Under the pieces are notes generated by a model that did no database searches, was not told the DNA's origin, and was given only the letters and a program-made list of their open reading frames with translations. The position numbers and the translations under genes are program-made. 64,000 nt of DNA from Ashinkailepas kermadecensis (taxonomy: Eukaryota > Arthropoda > Thecostraca > Neolepadidae). Location of the stretch: positions 1 through 64,000 of the forward strand of contig JAOTOM010001611.1 in NCBI GenBank assembly GCA_034440615.1, read 5' to 3'. This document shows, one piece after another, positions 35,543-48,172 of the stretch (positions are counted from its first letter, which is position 1; every line of letters begins with the position of its first letter).

Positions 35543-36629
35543 CCGTGTCTGCCCGCCAGAAAAAGCGTATCCCTGCGGCAGAAGTGCAGTTCATACGTAA
35601 CCAGAGAAATGAGAGGCGCCTGGAAATAAGTCCGACCGTGGATTTTGCTGGCACGAGACGACTTCAAACGAGACAAGCCAGTTGTCAGAGTACGTTGGTT
35701 CCGAACTTGAAGGACCGCGGTCGCCCCACGAACACTACCGCAACGGCAACAGAAACGACCGCAACGACAACAGCAGGGACCGCAACGGCAACAACACAGG
35801 ACAGTACAGATGAGGTACCGAGTGATTGCGACTCTGAGGTCAGTACCGACTGCTAGTCACTACCCCTGGCCAATGCCGACACAGTAACTGCCGATGTGTG
35901 ACTGCTCTTTCTGCCTACTCCCCTCAGGGCGAGCCGTATGTGTCACGCGGTCCGAGAGCAGTGACGAGAGTGGTTGTCATCGGATACCCAAGACCGTTTT
36001 GTTTTCTCGACACTTACATGCCCAGTGCCCCAGTCAGAAACGGCGGATTCTCGTCATTAACACCAGAGCAAAAGCGGCTCATATTTCCTCTGTAAATCAT
36101 CATTGCGTTCCTATGTCACCAGAGGGTATTTAGTCCGGCAATGACCCATCCATTTTCGCAGTACTGCATTGTCGTTCATTACGCTGCAGGTACACAATTT
36201 ACATTTTGTGTAAAGCATACCAAGTGCTATCAATACTCTTAACAAGCAATGTCCTGTCATTTAGACACTTCAAGCATGCACGTGATTCAAAGAATGAAAA
36301 CAAGTGTGGTGGTATCTTCTTGTTTTGCATGCTAATAATTGCATTGCATGCGGACTGTTGTCTCCGGAAAGTAAAACTACTTTTTCAACAAAAAGTTAGC
36401 ACTCCTAGTATATTTTTGGGACTTTTCATTTCGCCGTTTTCCATTGTTTCGAGGTCCAATGCAAGCTACGGCGCGTGTGGTAATGCTCCCGGAAAAGTGT
36501 CAAATCGATCCGGTCGAGTTCACAGCTGCCGGAGTCTGGTGCCCCGACGTCTACCTGCCAGAAGCTGTTAGCGCGTGGTGTTAGCGCGTAGAGATGCCGG
36601 TCCGACCGTGCCGACCCCCGCCCACCCAC
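35543..36629. other. Unassigned sequence next to receptor exon 1
   Basis: The open frame 35521-35856 ends in a Thr/Ala-rich tract encoded by ACAACGGCAAC repeats at 35735-35810. No domain recognised. 36100-36560 is non-repetitive intron. Confidence 0.4.
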
Positions 36630-36805
36630 CTGCGACTGGTGCAGAGAATCCACAGCACCAGGCCGTTGCCCAGCACGGCCAACACCGAGATGGAGCCGTA
36701 GCAGACGGACAGCAGGACGACGATCGACGTCGGCACCTCGTACAGCCGCTCGCTGGTCGCGTTGGCGGCGGCCGGCACGGCGTCTTCCTGGAAGCAGACG
36801 TCCAT
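36630..36805 (-). CDS. Leucokinin-receptor-like class A GPCR, exon 1 (N-terminus and TM1)
   Basis: The frame is open back to about 36970, but the codon there is GTG. The first in-frame ATG is at 36805-36803, in a good context (G at -3 and +4), so I start there. It gives 58 codons plus two bases: a short extracellular tail with one N-glycosylation sequon (NAT, residues 15-17), then TM1 from about residue 26 with the conserved Asn in LGNGLVLW. The donor GTGGGT starts at 36629. Joining AG to the G of exon 2 restores an Arg codon, giving CTSRRMRTTMNYF across the junction, a typical TM1-loop-TM2 sequence. The following intron is 28,537 bp. An additional upstream exon or 5' UTR cannot be excluded. 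Confidence 0.8.
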
Positions 36806-37224
36806 GCCCGCGGCGTTGCTGGACGACTCGTCGAAGGCGACGCCGAGCGATGGCGGTCGGCGGCACGGGGCGGTTCGAAGTCGTCGCAGCTTTTGGCACG
36901 ATTTGGACGCGGCTGGCAGTTGACTTGCCGTGTGGGGGAAGCCGTCGGTGGTGACACCTGGTGGTGACACCCGCAGTGGACACGTACACTCGGTGGAGAT
37001 GCACGCGTCTGGTCCTAGCGCGGAATTGTCACACCACTACCGCCGCGGCCACTGCGGGCCGCCGGGTCTCGGCGATCGGCGAACCCCACCGGACGCTCCC
37101 GGTGTCGTGACGTTCGCCTCGCGAACCGTCACGGGGCGTCGGCTGGATCGCCAGGATGTCGCCAGGATCCGTGATGTCGCCAGGATCGAGTCCGGAGGAT
37201 GTTGTCAGCCAGCGTGGTATCTCG
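36806..37224. other. Upstream region of receptor exon 1
   Basis: GC-rich. It could hold the 5' UTR or promoter of the receptor, but I see no TATA box or other site I would defend. Confidence 0.4.
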
Positions 37225-37400
37225 CGATGATGGTCACGGCTTGGGCCGCAGCCGACGTCACGGTTTGGGGTCACGGCCGACGTCACGGTTTGGGGTGACG
37301 GTCCGACGTCACGGTTTGGGGTGCAGTTCGGTGTCACGGTCCGGAGCCACGGTCTGAGATATCGGTCCGAGTTCACGGTCTGGAGTCACGGACAGATTAC
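37225..37400. repeat. ~24-28-bp repeat (GACGTCACGGTTTGGGGT)
   Basis: About seven diverging units. The first ones contain the CRE-like palindrome TGACGTCA or CGACGTCA context. Confidence 0.82.
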
Positions 37401-37966
37401 GGATGGATTACCAATGTGGTTTGCGCCAATGTACATAGCACTGGATCGCTTGCGTGCTTTTATTGGCAGAGGCCCACCCAAGCCACGCCGGAGAGATGGT
37501 CAGTGATGCCTCACTTCAACTACTTAGCTGTCGGCGTCACGGGCAAAGTAATACACATGCTGCTCTACACACACGATGTTTTCCATCAAAGACTCCGACG
37601 AGAATCGATCGGCAAAGGTATGCCAGCCGGTCGGGTCAGGTCAGGTCAGGTCAGTAGCATGGACGGTCAGCAGTCCGCGCCCGACACCGATCGCGGTAAC
37701 CCAGTGTTCCCACATCCGTCCTCCTTCACTGCAATGTCACAGCTGTCCTCTCCCGCCGATTCCCACAGCTGTCCTCTCGCGTGACAACCGTGCTCACGCG
37801 CGTGCTCTCCAGCCGCGGCGAGCACAGTGCTCCGTGCTCCGACACGGACGGCGACAAGCCGGCAGACGTCGGCGCCGACGGCTGCAGCACCAGCGGGTCC
37901 GGCCCCGGGCCGGAGCAGAGCCGTGCGTCCGCCACCGCCAGCTCACCGACGCACACTCACGGCCCG

Positions 37967-37967
<1 letters not shown>
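37401..37967. other. Unassigned GC-rich sequence
   Basis: Short GGTCAGGTCAGGTCAGGTCA repeat near 37634-37653. No gene recognised. Confidence 0.4.
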
Positions 37968-38012
<45 letters not shown>

Positions 38013-38094
38013 GGGTGAAGCAGCGGCGGCGGCTGAGGCGGCGGCTGAGGCGGCGGCTGAGACATCAGCGGGTGAAGCAGCGGCGGCGGCTGAG

Positions 38095-38132
<38 letters not shown>

Positions 38133-38262
38133 GGGTGAAGCAGCGGCGGCGGCTGAGGCGGCGGCTGAGGCGGTGGCTGAGACATCAGCGGCTGAGACAT
38201 CAGCGGCTGAGACATCAGCGGCTGAGACATCAGCGGCTGAGACATCAGCGGCTGAAGCAGCG
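37968..38262. repeat. (GGC)n-based array with a 120-bp duplication and 15-bp GCTGAGACATCAGCG units
   Basis: Two 120-bp blocks (starting near 37999 and 38119) share GGTGAAGCAGCGGCGGCGGC. The 3' end has about six units of GCTGAGACATCAGCG, each able to form a GCTGA/TCAGC hairpin. Poly-Ala and poly-Pro frames are composition artefacts. Confidence 0.93.
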
Positions 38263-38751
<489 letters not shown>

Positions 38752-38995
38752 TAAATAGATGTAGCAAAAGCGTCAATGGTTATGTAGAGTAGGGAGAGTT
38801 GCATGCAACAGGTTGTGCTCGTCTTGTTTTTGCCTAATAGCTTGGCGAGAAGAGACCGACAGTCCTCTATAAATATTATGCATTGGTGGCGTGAGTTTGA
38901 CGCTCAAAACATCGTTTTGCATAACATTTCTTCCGCTTGTTCTATTTTTACTTTAAATGCCTCTTAAGCTTTTCTTAGTTTGCTTGTAGAGATCC

Positions 38996-39381
38996 TTAGC
39001 ATACACCTATACCTTTGAGCTCAATGTTTCCGGACATATAGCGATTTTGGTAATCCACGACCCACTTGGCCAAATCATGGGTGTAGGCTTCTGAAAATAA
39101 TTGAATGCGATGCATGAAGGCAATGGGCGGGCCAAATAAAATGTGGGTGCGTACCACATAGGGTGCCACGTTTAAAGTTGAAACTATTTCTGGGTACGCC
39201 CAACATGGGGGGAGAGCGAGTGCCCTTTCAAAAGCATGCAAAGCTGCTCCCATAGGCCTGGACAGCCTGGACACAGACACATTTTTAATGCGCTGCGTAC
39301 GTCGTTTGCGTAGAACACGACGTCATAGTTTTTTTTGTCTGCCGACGTCACACTTTTTCCATCGTTTATCGTCACGGTCAC
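38996..39381 (-). pseudogene. Unknown repeat-encoded protein fragment, copy B
   Basis: Two overlapping minus frames (39381-39184 and 39280-38996) look like one protein interrupted by a frameshift. The first has KKNYDVVFYANDVRSALKM; the second has EIVSTLNVAPYVV, LFGPPIAFM and WVVDYQNRYMSGNIELKG. The STLNV...FG.P..FM...QLFSE pattern resembles 25335-25712. No known family recognised. Outside the receptor exons and lacking splice evidence, it is best read as a decayed mobile or virus-derived gene. Confidence 0.35.
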
Positions 39382-40075
39382 GCATCCGACTGGCCATCTC
39401 CAAGGTCCAATCTGTTCAAGATCCGTTTGTTAAGATCCGTCCGTCAAGATCCGTCTATCCAACGTCTGTCGGGCCGATGTGTTGGTGCACTGTATGTCCA
39501 ACGTTGGTTGGCTCTATGTCTTGGTGTGCCGTGTATCCAACGTGTGTAGGTCTGATGCATTGGTGTACCATGTGTTCAACGTCTGTCGTTTCTATGTGTT
39601 GGTGTGTCACTGCATTAAATAGCCATGATCCTGATTTGAGTTACCAAGATGAAAACCGATGCATGCAGGTTCAAATCAGAATGGCCAATTGTTGCGCATT
39701 CGATATTCTACACTGGTGGGCATGCCTTGTAGTTTGCTACATTGCCCAACATCGTCTTCCACTTTTGCTGAGCATCCTTATTGGTGACGAGCTCCTTGAA
39801 CTACTCTTTTTTTTTTTTTTACTTTTCACCTTTTTGCATAGCACCAAAATAGAACAAGCCATTTGAAGCCAAACGCTATCATCCTCTCCGCTCTCGTAAG
39901 CCACATACACTTATAGCTTATTTCGCACTAGGTAGGCAGGGACCGAGTGCCGCCGCCAGCGTAAGACGAGCCGTCTGCAGGCTCGTGTCCTCTCCGTCGT
40001 CCGTGGAGGCTTATGGAGACGCGTGTTCTTATAGGCCGCGGTCGGGCTGTTCCCACTGGAAACTGACGTCGCATG
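39382..40075. repeat. Unassigned, with a ~57-bp TTGGTGTG repeat at 39470-39612
   Basis: About three diverged units contain GTGTTGGTGCACTGTATGTC- and CCAACGT-like text. An oligo-T run lies near 39806-39820. No gene recognised. Confidence 0.6.
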
Positions 40076-41340
40076 CAGTGGCGTCGCCACGAAATCCTTC
40101 CAGGGGGGGGGGGGGGCAAGGTCGAAATGGGGCCTCCTGTTCCCCGAAAGGGGGCCTCCATTGTGTTACGGTCTCATATTGTTTTTAGGCTCTTATACTA
40201 CTACTGCTTCTTGGCATGTTGCATCATTTACTCAAAACGCAATAGCACTAATCATTTTCGCTGAAAACTGGGCCATACCAGGGTATAAATAAGTAATATT
40301 TGGATACATACATAAGTGCCAAAACAAACCATCGTCTCAATGCTTTCTCGAATCTTCCCGCTGGCCTCTAGATTGCAGCGAGCTGGCGGGCTGGTGCTAA
40401 GCATATCTTACTGATATCTGCCATTGATAAACCCACTTTTAAGTCATCCAAGTCTAACTGAATATAGCTAGATTCATCACTACTGTTATTTATTCTCACC
40501 AGCTTGATGTCATAAGCAAAGCTTGAACGACCATTTCTCAGTCCAAGGACGACAATTTCGCAAAGGTGACAACGAGAAGTGGATTGCATTGTTTTTCTGA
40601 ACGCCATCTTAGGAATTTATTTATTTTTATAACATTTGGTACTGGCTGCAAGGCAACTGTCACACGAGCTAAAATATATCCTCAGCGAATAAATTCACGG
40701 CAAGAACAAGCATTGAACAGCAATGCATTAATGACAATGCAACAATGCAACAATGTCAGTACATACATAATCTAAGCCTTCAAATTCCACGCCGTCACGC
40801 CCATCGTTTTCGCTGTGCTGTACCGTTTTGTAAATGAGGTTGTGAAGGTATGGAAGCTGGGAAGCTCTAATCATGCAGGCTGTAATAACAGAAAAGAAGT
40901 TTGTTTGAAGAAAATGCATTTAAAAACATCATTCATCCCATTTTATATGGGGCATGGATGTTGTATTGTATGCTTATGAGGGGTAATTTGTCCCCTCAAT
41001 GTTGGCGTTTCTCCATGGGCGTATGTTTCGGAACATTATTGAGGGACCAGTGGAGTACCTATATTTGCGTCAAGCAGGAGGGGGCAAACGGATTTGCAGG
41101 GGGGGGGCACCTACGCCCATTAAAAAGTCCTTGGATTTCGACCGCTATTTTGTCAAAGGGTACATTTCGAAATAATATAATTAGTCATCAACTAAATTGT
41201 TCTGTGGAGGGGCCTAATCTACCACTATGGTTTCTGATTGGTCGGATTTCAACCCTAACTCCACCACTCAGTTCTTAGGTTTTATTTTGGTATCCCTTGA
41301 TAAGTTACCTCACACTGCTGAAATTACACCTATACCACAA

Positions 41341-43363
41341 AACCGGATCGGTATCCAAAAAATCAAGCTGGAGCCCTCCAAAAAAGGAGAGATTCCAACA
41401 AATAAATGTCCGGGTCAGGAAAATGGCTCTGTTGCACGGAACATTTTTTCCAGATGCCTTCAAAAATTGCGTATGACACCGAAAAGCATACCGGATCTCG
41501 AAAAAATCGAGGTGGGATACAAAATCATGACGCCAGAGGTTCGAAAAATCAGGCCGGGATTCGAACTTTTTAATAAAAAAAACAGAAAAGATCCACAAAA
41601 ATCGCGTTGAGCCCAGAAAGCTAGCGTTGGGTCTCCGGAACCACGCGCCTGGGTGCGATAAGTCGCGCTGGGACCCAGAAAAAAATCGCACCGAAGCCCC
41701 AAAATCATACTGGGGCCCCACAGATGTGCGTCAGAAGCCCCAAATATACACAGCGGGACCCTAAGAGTACGACGGTGCCAGAAAATACAACTAACCCTCC
41801 AAAGCTCATAGAGTCTCCCAAAAAGCGATAAGGCCTTAAAACATGCGTTGCAGCCCTAAATAAACATACCGGGAGCTCTAAGAAAAATACACTGCAAGCT
41901 CGCAAGGCGCACAGGAACCATGAGAACGCACAAGGGCCTGGAAAAGAGGCTGGAGCCACAAAAGGCAATATGGTTCCAAAACGTACAAAACGACCGGCAG
42001 CTAAAGAAACACATCGGGATCTTCGAAAACGCCCCGACACATAAAAAAATAATCGGTGCACAAAAAAAAACACAACAAAGCCCTAAAACGAGCAGGGTTT
42101 CGAAGATGTATTAGGCCCATAACTTCAAAGTAAAATGTATTACCCACCACATTAAAATACAAAACTTCACAATTTCAGGCATTCCAGTTCATAGCACCCG
42201 GTCGCCACGACGGCAACGTCCGTGCACGTGCACACCCATTTTTCGTATTCGGTGCATTCGCCACACTTCGTGTGATGCTATGGTTTCTGCTAGGCCTTCT
42301 GCGTTTTGCTAATTGCTGCCACCTGATAGACTTGCGCCATATTTGGCGTGATGGAATGATTCGTATGGGCGTTCGCTGCGAAAAGTCGATTGATAAATTT
42401 GATCATTAGTTTCCTACTTCTCACATTTTCTGGTAGTTATGAAATTCGGTTTCCGCTGAGCTTTGATGCACTTCATATCTTTGCTGCTATCCTCTCAGAT
42501 TGGATACTGAACCGAGGCCAAGCCTCAGCGTTCTTTTTTGGACCCGTTGCGTCTTTCTTGGTCTATGACTGTGCATTATGGCTCCAATCCATTTGTTTTA
42601 GGGGCCTAAAGCATTTTCGAACCCCCTGCTCGTTTTAGGGTTTGTTGCATTTTTGTGCACCGATGATTTTTTTGACGTGTCGGTGCGTTTCGAAGATCCC
42701 GATGTGATTATTTAGAGCCCGGTCGTTTTGTTTGTTTTGGAACCATGTTGCCTTTTGCGGCCCCAGCCACCTTTTCAGGCTATTGTGCGTTATCATGACC
42801 CCTGTGTGCCTTGAGAGCTTCCGGTGTATTTTTTATACCTCCCGGTATATATATTTATGGCTGCAACGCATGTGTTAAGGCCCTGTCGTTTTCGTGAGAC
42901 TGTGCGCTTTGGAGGGCCAGTTGTATTTTCGGCCCCCGCTGTGCTCTTAGGGTCCCGATGTGTTTATTTTGGGCTTCTGACGCACACTTGTGGGGCCCAA
43001 GTACAATTTTGGGGCATCGGTACGATGTTTCTAGGTCCCAGAGCGGCTTATCGCGCCCAGTCGCGTGGTTCCGGAGACCCAACCCCAGTTTTCTGGGCTC
43101 AATACGATTTTGTGAAACTTTTCTGATTTTTTTTAAAAGTCCGAATCCCGGCCTGATTTCTCGAGTCCTTCGTGCCATGTTTTTGTATCCCACCTCGATT
43201 GTTCGAGATCCGGTTTGTTTTTCGGTGCCGTACGCAATTTGTGAAGGCATCTGATAATATGTTCGGTGCTCCAGAGCAATTTTTTTTACCTGGGCATTTA
43301 GTTGTTGGAATCCATCCTTATTTTGGAGGGCTCCAGCTTGATTTTTTTCGGATACCGATCCGG
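41341..43363. repeat. Large inverted repeat (~760-bp arms, ~510-bp spacer)
   Basis: The arm 41341-42104 is the diverged reverse complement of 42616-43363. Examples are AACCGGATCGGTATCC at the outer left against GGATACCGATCCGG near 43350, and CCCTAAAACGAGCAGGG against CCCTGCTCGTTTTAGGG at the inner ends. The spacer 42105-42615 is unrelated and non-repetitive. Both arms are themselves made of ~28-bp modules containing GGGCCCC or its complement. Confidence 0.82.
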
Positions 43364-46300
43364 TGTTTGTGGTCACACTGTGCTTACGTGTGGCCCTAGA
43401 CGGCAATTTTTTAGAGCCTCGACGGGACTACCGATGGGAATTGTGGGTCCCGAGCGCGATATTTGGGGGGCCCGGTTCGAGTTTGTGCGACGCGTTGTAT
43501 TTAGCTGTGGCTCCAACGCGATTTTGGCGGTTCCTGTCGCAATTTTTCGGGCCTCGGAGCGAGTTTTCGGGGCTCGCCGTATTTATTTGGAGACCCATAC
43601 GCGAATTCTGGTGGACCGACGCGAATTTTGGTGGCCCCAGCGCGATTTTTGAGGCCCCGACACGTTTCTTGGGAGCTTATCCCTCTCAGGATGGAGGGGG
43701 CATTTGCCCCTTTGATATAGCACTGCGGCCACTGAAGGAGTTTGTTTTGTCCCAGAGTGACATTCCGGTTAAGATTGATTTTTAGGGCAGCTGCAACTTT
43801 TGGGGCCCCGGCGCGACCTTCTGGGCCTCCAGTGTGATTTTCAAGGGCTGCGACGCGACTTTTTTTTAGTCCAATGTGATCTTTTGGGCCCCGACGTCAT
43901 TTTCTTGGATCCCTAGCGCGAGCTGTAGCGACCTCGACACTTTTGGGGGGTCCAATGCGTTTTGGAGGCTTTTGGAGTCATTGTTGGGCTCCCAGAGTGA
44001 TTATCCATGTCCGGATTGTTTTTCGTTGCTCCGGCTTCATTTGTTTTGGTCCCAATGAGACTGTTGAGGCACGGTACGACCTGTCGTGCCCCTGGCATGA
44101 TTTTCATGGTCCGGGCGTGCATTTTTGGTACCCTGCAGGCTCAGCGTAATTTGCGGGGGCCCCGGCCGGATCTTTTGGGGCCCATATCGTGATTTTAAAA
44201 TACCCAGACACGACTCTTACTATTTCTTAGGGGTTTCTTCTTGCAAATTATAGGCCTCCTGTCGCGTCTTAAGGGTTTCGTCTCATTTCCTAGAGCCTTT
44301 TTACCGGTTTTGGATGTCTCCTTGTGTGTCCTACCCTCCTCCATATTCAATGGTCCTCCTCTCCCGTCTTGGAGGGCCTCCTCTTGCATTCTGGGGCCCC
44401 TTTAACGTGGCATGGGGCTTCCTCTCACCTTCGAGGGGCATTCTCTGTCATATTAGGAGCCTCCTGCCACGCCTCGTGTGGCTCCTCCTTTATCCTGGAA
44501 AAACCTTACCCGTCTTGAGGGATCATCAATTTTGGAAACCTCACCTCCTTCCATACCTGCTACCACTCCCATCTTAAGGGCCTCCTCTCATTTCCTGGGA
44601 ACTCTTTCCGGTCTTCGGGGCCTCATTTGGTCCTGGAGAGCTACTCCTTCTTGAGGGACTCCTCTCGAGTCCGGCAGGTGCCTCATGTCTCTTCTAGAGG
44701 CCTTCTTTTTCAAATTAGGGGCCTCCTCTCACGTCTTGGGGTCCTCCTGCCGTGCGTTCTCCTGCTCTGCGCTCTGGATTCGATCTTTACCCATCTTAGG
44801 GTTGGTCTCTTATCTCCTCGTGGACTCCTCATCTCTCCCAGGCGCCTCCTCTGCCAAATTACTGGCAACCTTTCCTACCTTAGTGGCCTTGTTATTTCCC
44901 GTGGACCTTCTTAGCCGTCTTCGAGCCTTCTTTTCCGCCTGGGAGCCATCTCTCTTATCCAATGGCCTTTCTCTTCTATTTTAGGGGCCTCCTCGTTCAT
45001 CATGGGGTCTCATTTCCAATCTTGTGTCGTTCTCTTCCGAATTAGGTGCCTCCTGCCACGTCTCTGGATCATCCTTTTCTATCTCGGTGGAACCTCACCC
45101 GTTTGGGGCCTGCTTTTGCGTCTCCGAAACCTCATCTCATATCCAATGGCTTCTTTTTTCGTCTTAGGGCCTCCTCTCATATTCCGGGGCCTCCTTTCCG
45201 GTGCTGGGGCCTCCTTTGCATTCCTGGTTGCTTCCGTGCCATTTTTGACACTCTCTTGATTTCTGGGGACTCCTACCCTCTCCTAGGTGACTCTTTTTTT
45301 TCAAATTAGGGGCCTCCTTATCTGTGTTTGGAGCCTCATTACCCTCTTAGCAGGGTGCTTTTGCGTCCTAGTCCTAGATCTTCTCTTCCAGGTTCCTCCT
45401 CTTCCAAAATATGGGCCTCATCTGGCTGGTCTCGGTGGCCTTCTCTCATTCCTGCGGAGACCTTCTTACCCGTCTTGGGGCCCCTATTGCGTCCGGAGAA
45501 ATATCACCTATCAGGTCTTAATTTTATATTGCAGGGACATCCTCTTCCGTCTTGGGGGCCTCATTTTCCAACTTAAGAATATCCTGCCACCCATCGGAAG
45601 CCTTTTCGTCTAACCTGGGTGGCTTCTTGCCCGTCTCGGTGTCATCCTTTCAGTCCTGAGGGCCTCCTTTTCGTGCTGGGGTCTCCTTTTCGTCCTGGGG
45701 CCTCCTTTTCGTCCTGGGGGCTACCTTCCAATCTCTGTTCTACGTCCAAGAGGCCTCCTTTTCGTCCTGGGGGCTACCTTCCAATCTCTGTTCGACGTCC
45801 AAGAGGCCCCCTTTTCGTCCTTGGGTGCATCCTTTTCGTTCTGGGGGCCTCCTTTTCGTCCTGGGGCCTCCTTTTAGTCCTGGGGGCCTCCTCCCAATCT
45901 CTGTTCTACGTCTTGGGGGGGCTTCCTTTTCGTCCTGGGGGCCACCTCACAATCTCTGTTATACGTCTTAGGGGCATCCTTTTCGTCCTGGGGCCCTCCT
46001 TTTCGTCCTGGGGGCCTCATTTTCGTCCTGGGGACCTCATCCCAATCTCTGTTCTACGTCTTGTGGGCATCCTTTTCGTCCTTTGGTGCATCTTTTTGTC
46101 CTGGGGTTGGTTGGTTGGTTGTTGGAGTTTGGGGGCGCATCGACTGCGTCTTTCGTCCTGGGGGCCTCCTTTTCGTCCTGGGGGCCTCCTCCCAATCTCT
46201 GTTCTACGTCTTGGGGGCCTCATTTGCGTTCTGGGGGCATCCTTTTCGTCCTGGGGCCTCCCTTTCGTCCTGGGGGCCACCTCCCAATCTCTGTTCTACG

Positions 46301-46735
46301 TCTTAGGGGTCTCCTTTTCGTCCTGGGGGCCTCCTTTTCGTCATGGGGGCCACCTCCCAATCTCTGTTCTACGTCTTAGGGGCCTCCTTTTCATCCTAGG
46401 GGCCTCCTTTTCGTCCTGGGGGCCTCCTTTTCGTCCTGGGGACCTCATCCCAATCTCTGTTCTACGTCTTGGGGGCCTCCTTTTCGTCCTTGGGTGTATC
46501 CTTTTCGTTCTGGGGTCTCCTTTTCGTCCTGGGGGCCTCCTTTTCGTCCTGGGGGCCTCCTCCCAATCTCTGTTCTACGTCTTGGGACCTCCTTTTCGTC
46601 ATGGGGCCTCATTTTCGTCATGGGACCTCCTTTTCGTCCTGGGGGCCTCCTCCCAATCTCTGTTCTACGTCTCTTATAGAGACCTGATTATATTTCCTGG
46701 GGGACCCGTCAGTCTTGAGGCCTCATTGACAGCAT
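43364..46735. repeat. Progressively changing ~25-55-bp minisatellite (GGCCCC/GGCCTCC modules)
   Basis: Modules of the type GGGGCCCCGACGCGATTTTT at the left change to GGGGCCTCCTCTC...CTT near 44.2-45.6 kb. From about 45650 they become a tight array of GGGGCCTCCTTTTCGTCCTG units, with a CCCAATCTCTGTTCTACGTC unit spaced irregularly through it. An insertion GGTTGGTTGGTTGTTGG interrupts near 46105. Confidence 0.85.
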
Positions 46736-46899
46736 GATCTTCTGTCCCGTCGGCCTCCTTGCTCACCTTTTTTGCTGTGCATTTGCGGATAGGGGCCTCC
46801 TCAAATTTCAGGGGGCGGCGCCCCCCCCCAGTTTCACGGCAGGGGGCGACTGCCCCCCCCACCCCACCTGCCCCCGGTGGCGACGCCCTTGGTCGCATG

Positions 46900-47740
46900 C
46901 CGAATTTACTGTGGCATCCAGATGGGAGATATGAGGTCATGCCATGTAATGGCACGACGTGATTATGTAATTTCGTAATGTCGTAATGAAAAGGGGCAAT
47001 GATACAACTTACGAGTAACTTGTATTCCGTCGAATCCCCCCGGGTATCGTTTAATTTATTCGCCAGATTTGTGAATCTGAGGTCGGGAATGTAATGTTTC
47101 CTAGTTCGACTTATATCTCGCAATTGTCTAAATTACCCCCTTGCGAGCTGTGTGCATGTACCGATATCGACAAATGCCGATCAAGAAGACCGCCGATGCT
47201 GGCCAGGCTTTCTGAGCAGGCTCCGACCCGGACGTCCGCCACCTCTGCTCCCCAATTTTAACTGCACTTCACAGAGCCACACACCGTTTGACCGAAGTGT
47301 TACGCTCCTGTGCGGCCGGTCGGTTTTGCGTCGGCCAGATCTCTACAATTGTAGCACTCTACAATTGTAGCACCGTGTATGGCCGGCACAACGCCGCACA
47401 TTGCGCCACCCGGTGTTACCGCGAAGCATCATTTTGCCGGCTGACACCGCAAGTGCAGGCCGGAAGCCAGGGCACGTACTCGTGAACACTCACTGTCACA
47501 CTGGACGAGCGGAATACGATGCCAGATATACGATGCCAGATGCTTGCCAAGTGCATAACGGAAACTGTACATTGCTCTCTGGTATGAAAAAAAACAGCGT
47601 GAGCCACTTTTGGCATCGACGCGAGAAGGAGTCTCACTGTAGCGCCATTGAAATTGTCCATACAGGTGTGGTTTTGCAAACCTACCTTCGCCGTTGTAGC
47701 TGTGATGGCGTGGTGCGTTCAGCGCTCCGGATGCACGGGG
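46900..47740. other. Unassigned; CTACAATTGTAG palindromes at 47342-47370
   Basis: Two copies of the 12-bp palindrome CTACAATTGTAG are spaced 17 bp apart. No gene recognised. Confidence 0.45.
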
Positions 47741-48172
47741 CAGCTGCCATACATCAGGACAGCTGCCATACAGCAGGGCAGCTGCCATACAGCAGGACAG
47801 CTGCCATACAGCAGGATAGCTGCCATACAGCAGGACAGCTGCCATACAGCAGGACAGCTGCCATACAGCAGAGCAGCTGTCATACAGTTGGCCAGCTGCC
47901 ATACAGCAGGACAGCTGCCATACAGCAGGACAGCTGCCATACAGCAGGACAGCTGCCATACAGCAGGACAGCTGCCATACAGCATGGCAGCTGCCATACA
48001 GCAGGACAGATGCCATAAAGCAGGGCAGCTACCATACAGCAGGACAGCTGCCATACAGCAGGACAACTGCCATGCAACAGGGCAGCTGTCACACAGCAGG
48101 GCAGCTGCTATACAACAGGGCATCTGCATTGCAGGAGAGCAGCTGCCATACAATACGACAGCTACCATACAG
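47741..48172. repeat. 19-bp satellite, array 1 (CAGCTGCCATACAGCAGGA)
   Basis: About 22 units, each beginning with the palindrome CAGCTG (a canonical E-box core). Divergence is low in the centre and higher at the right end. The period of 19 leaves all three frames open on both strands. Confidence 0.95.

Larger units (their letters stand above)
40076..46891. mobile_element. Putative 6.8-kb non-autonomous hAT-type element
   Basis: The left end CAGTGGCGTCGCCAC and the inverted right end CAAGGGCGTCGCCAC match at 13 of 15 positions. An exact 8-bp direct repeat GTCGCATG lies immediately outside both ends (40068-40075 and 46892-46899). Eight-base duplications with CA(G)-starting termini are the hallmark of hAT DNA transposons. 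Both subterminal regions are G-rich reading inward (GGGGGGG...GGCAAGGTC and CGGGGGCAGG...GGGGGGGCAG). No transposase frame is seen; the interior is a palindrome plus drifting minisatellites. Part of the terminal match is a near-palindrome in itself, so the flanking duplication carries much of the case. Confidence 0.65.

Noticed and set aside
36581..36970. Start of the receptor at 36970
   Set aside because: The codon there is GTG. The first in-frame ATG is at 36805 in a good context.
45619..46737. 372-codon plus frame
   Set aside because: Encoded entirely by the GGGGCCTCCTTTTCGTCCTG minisatellite.
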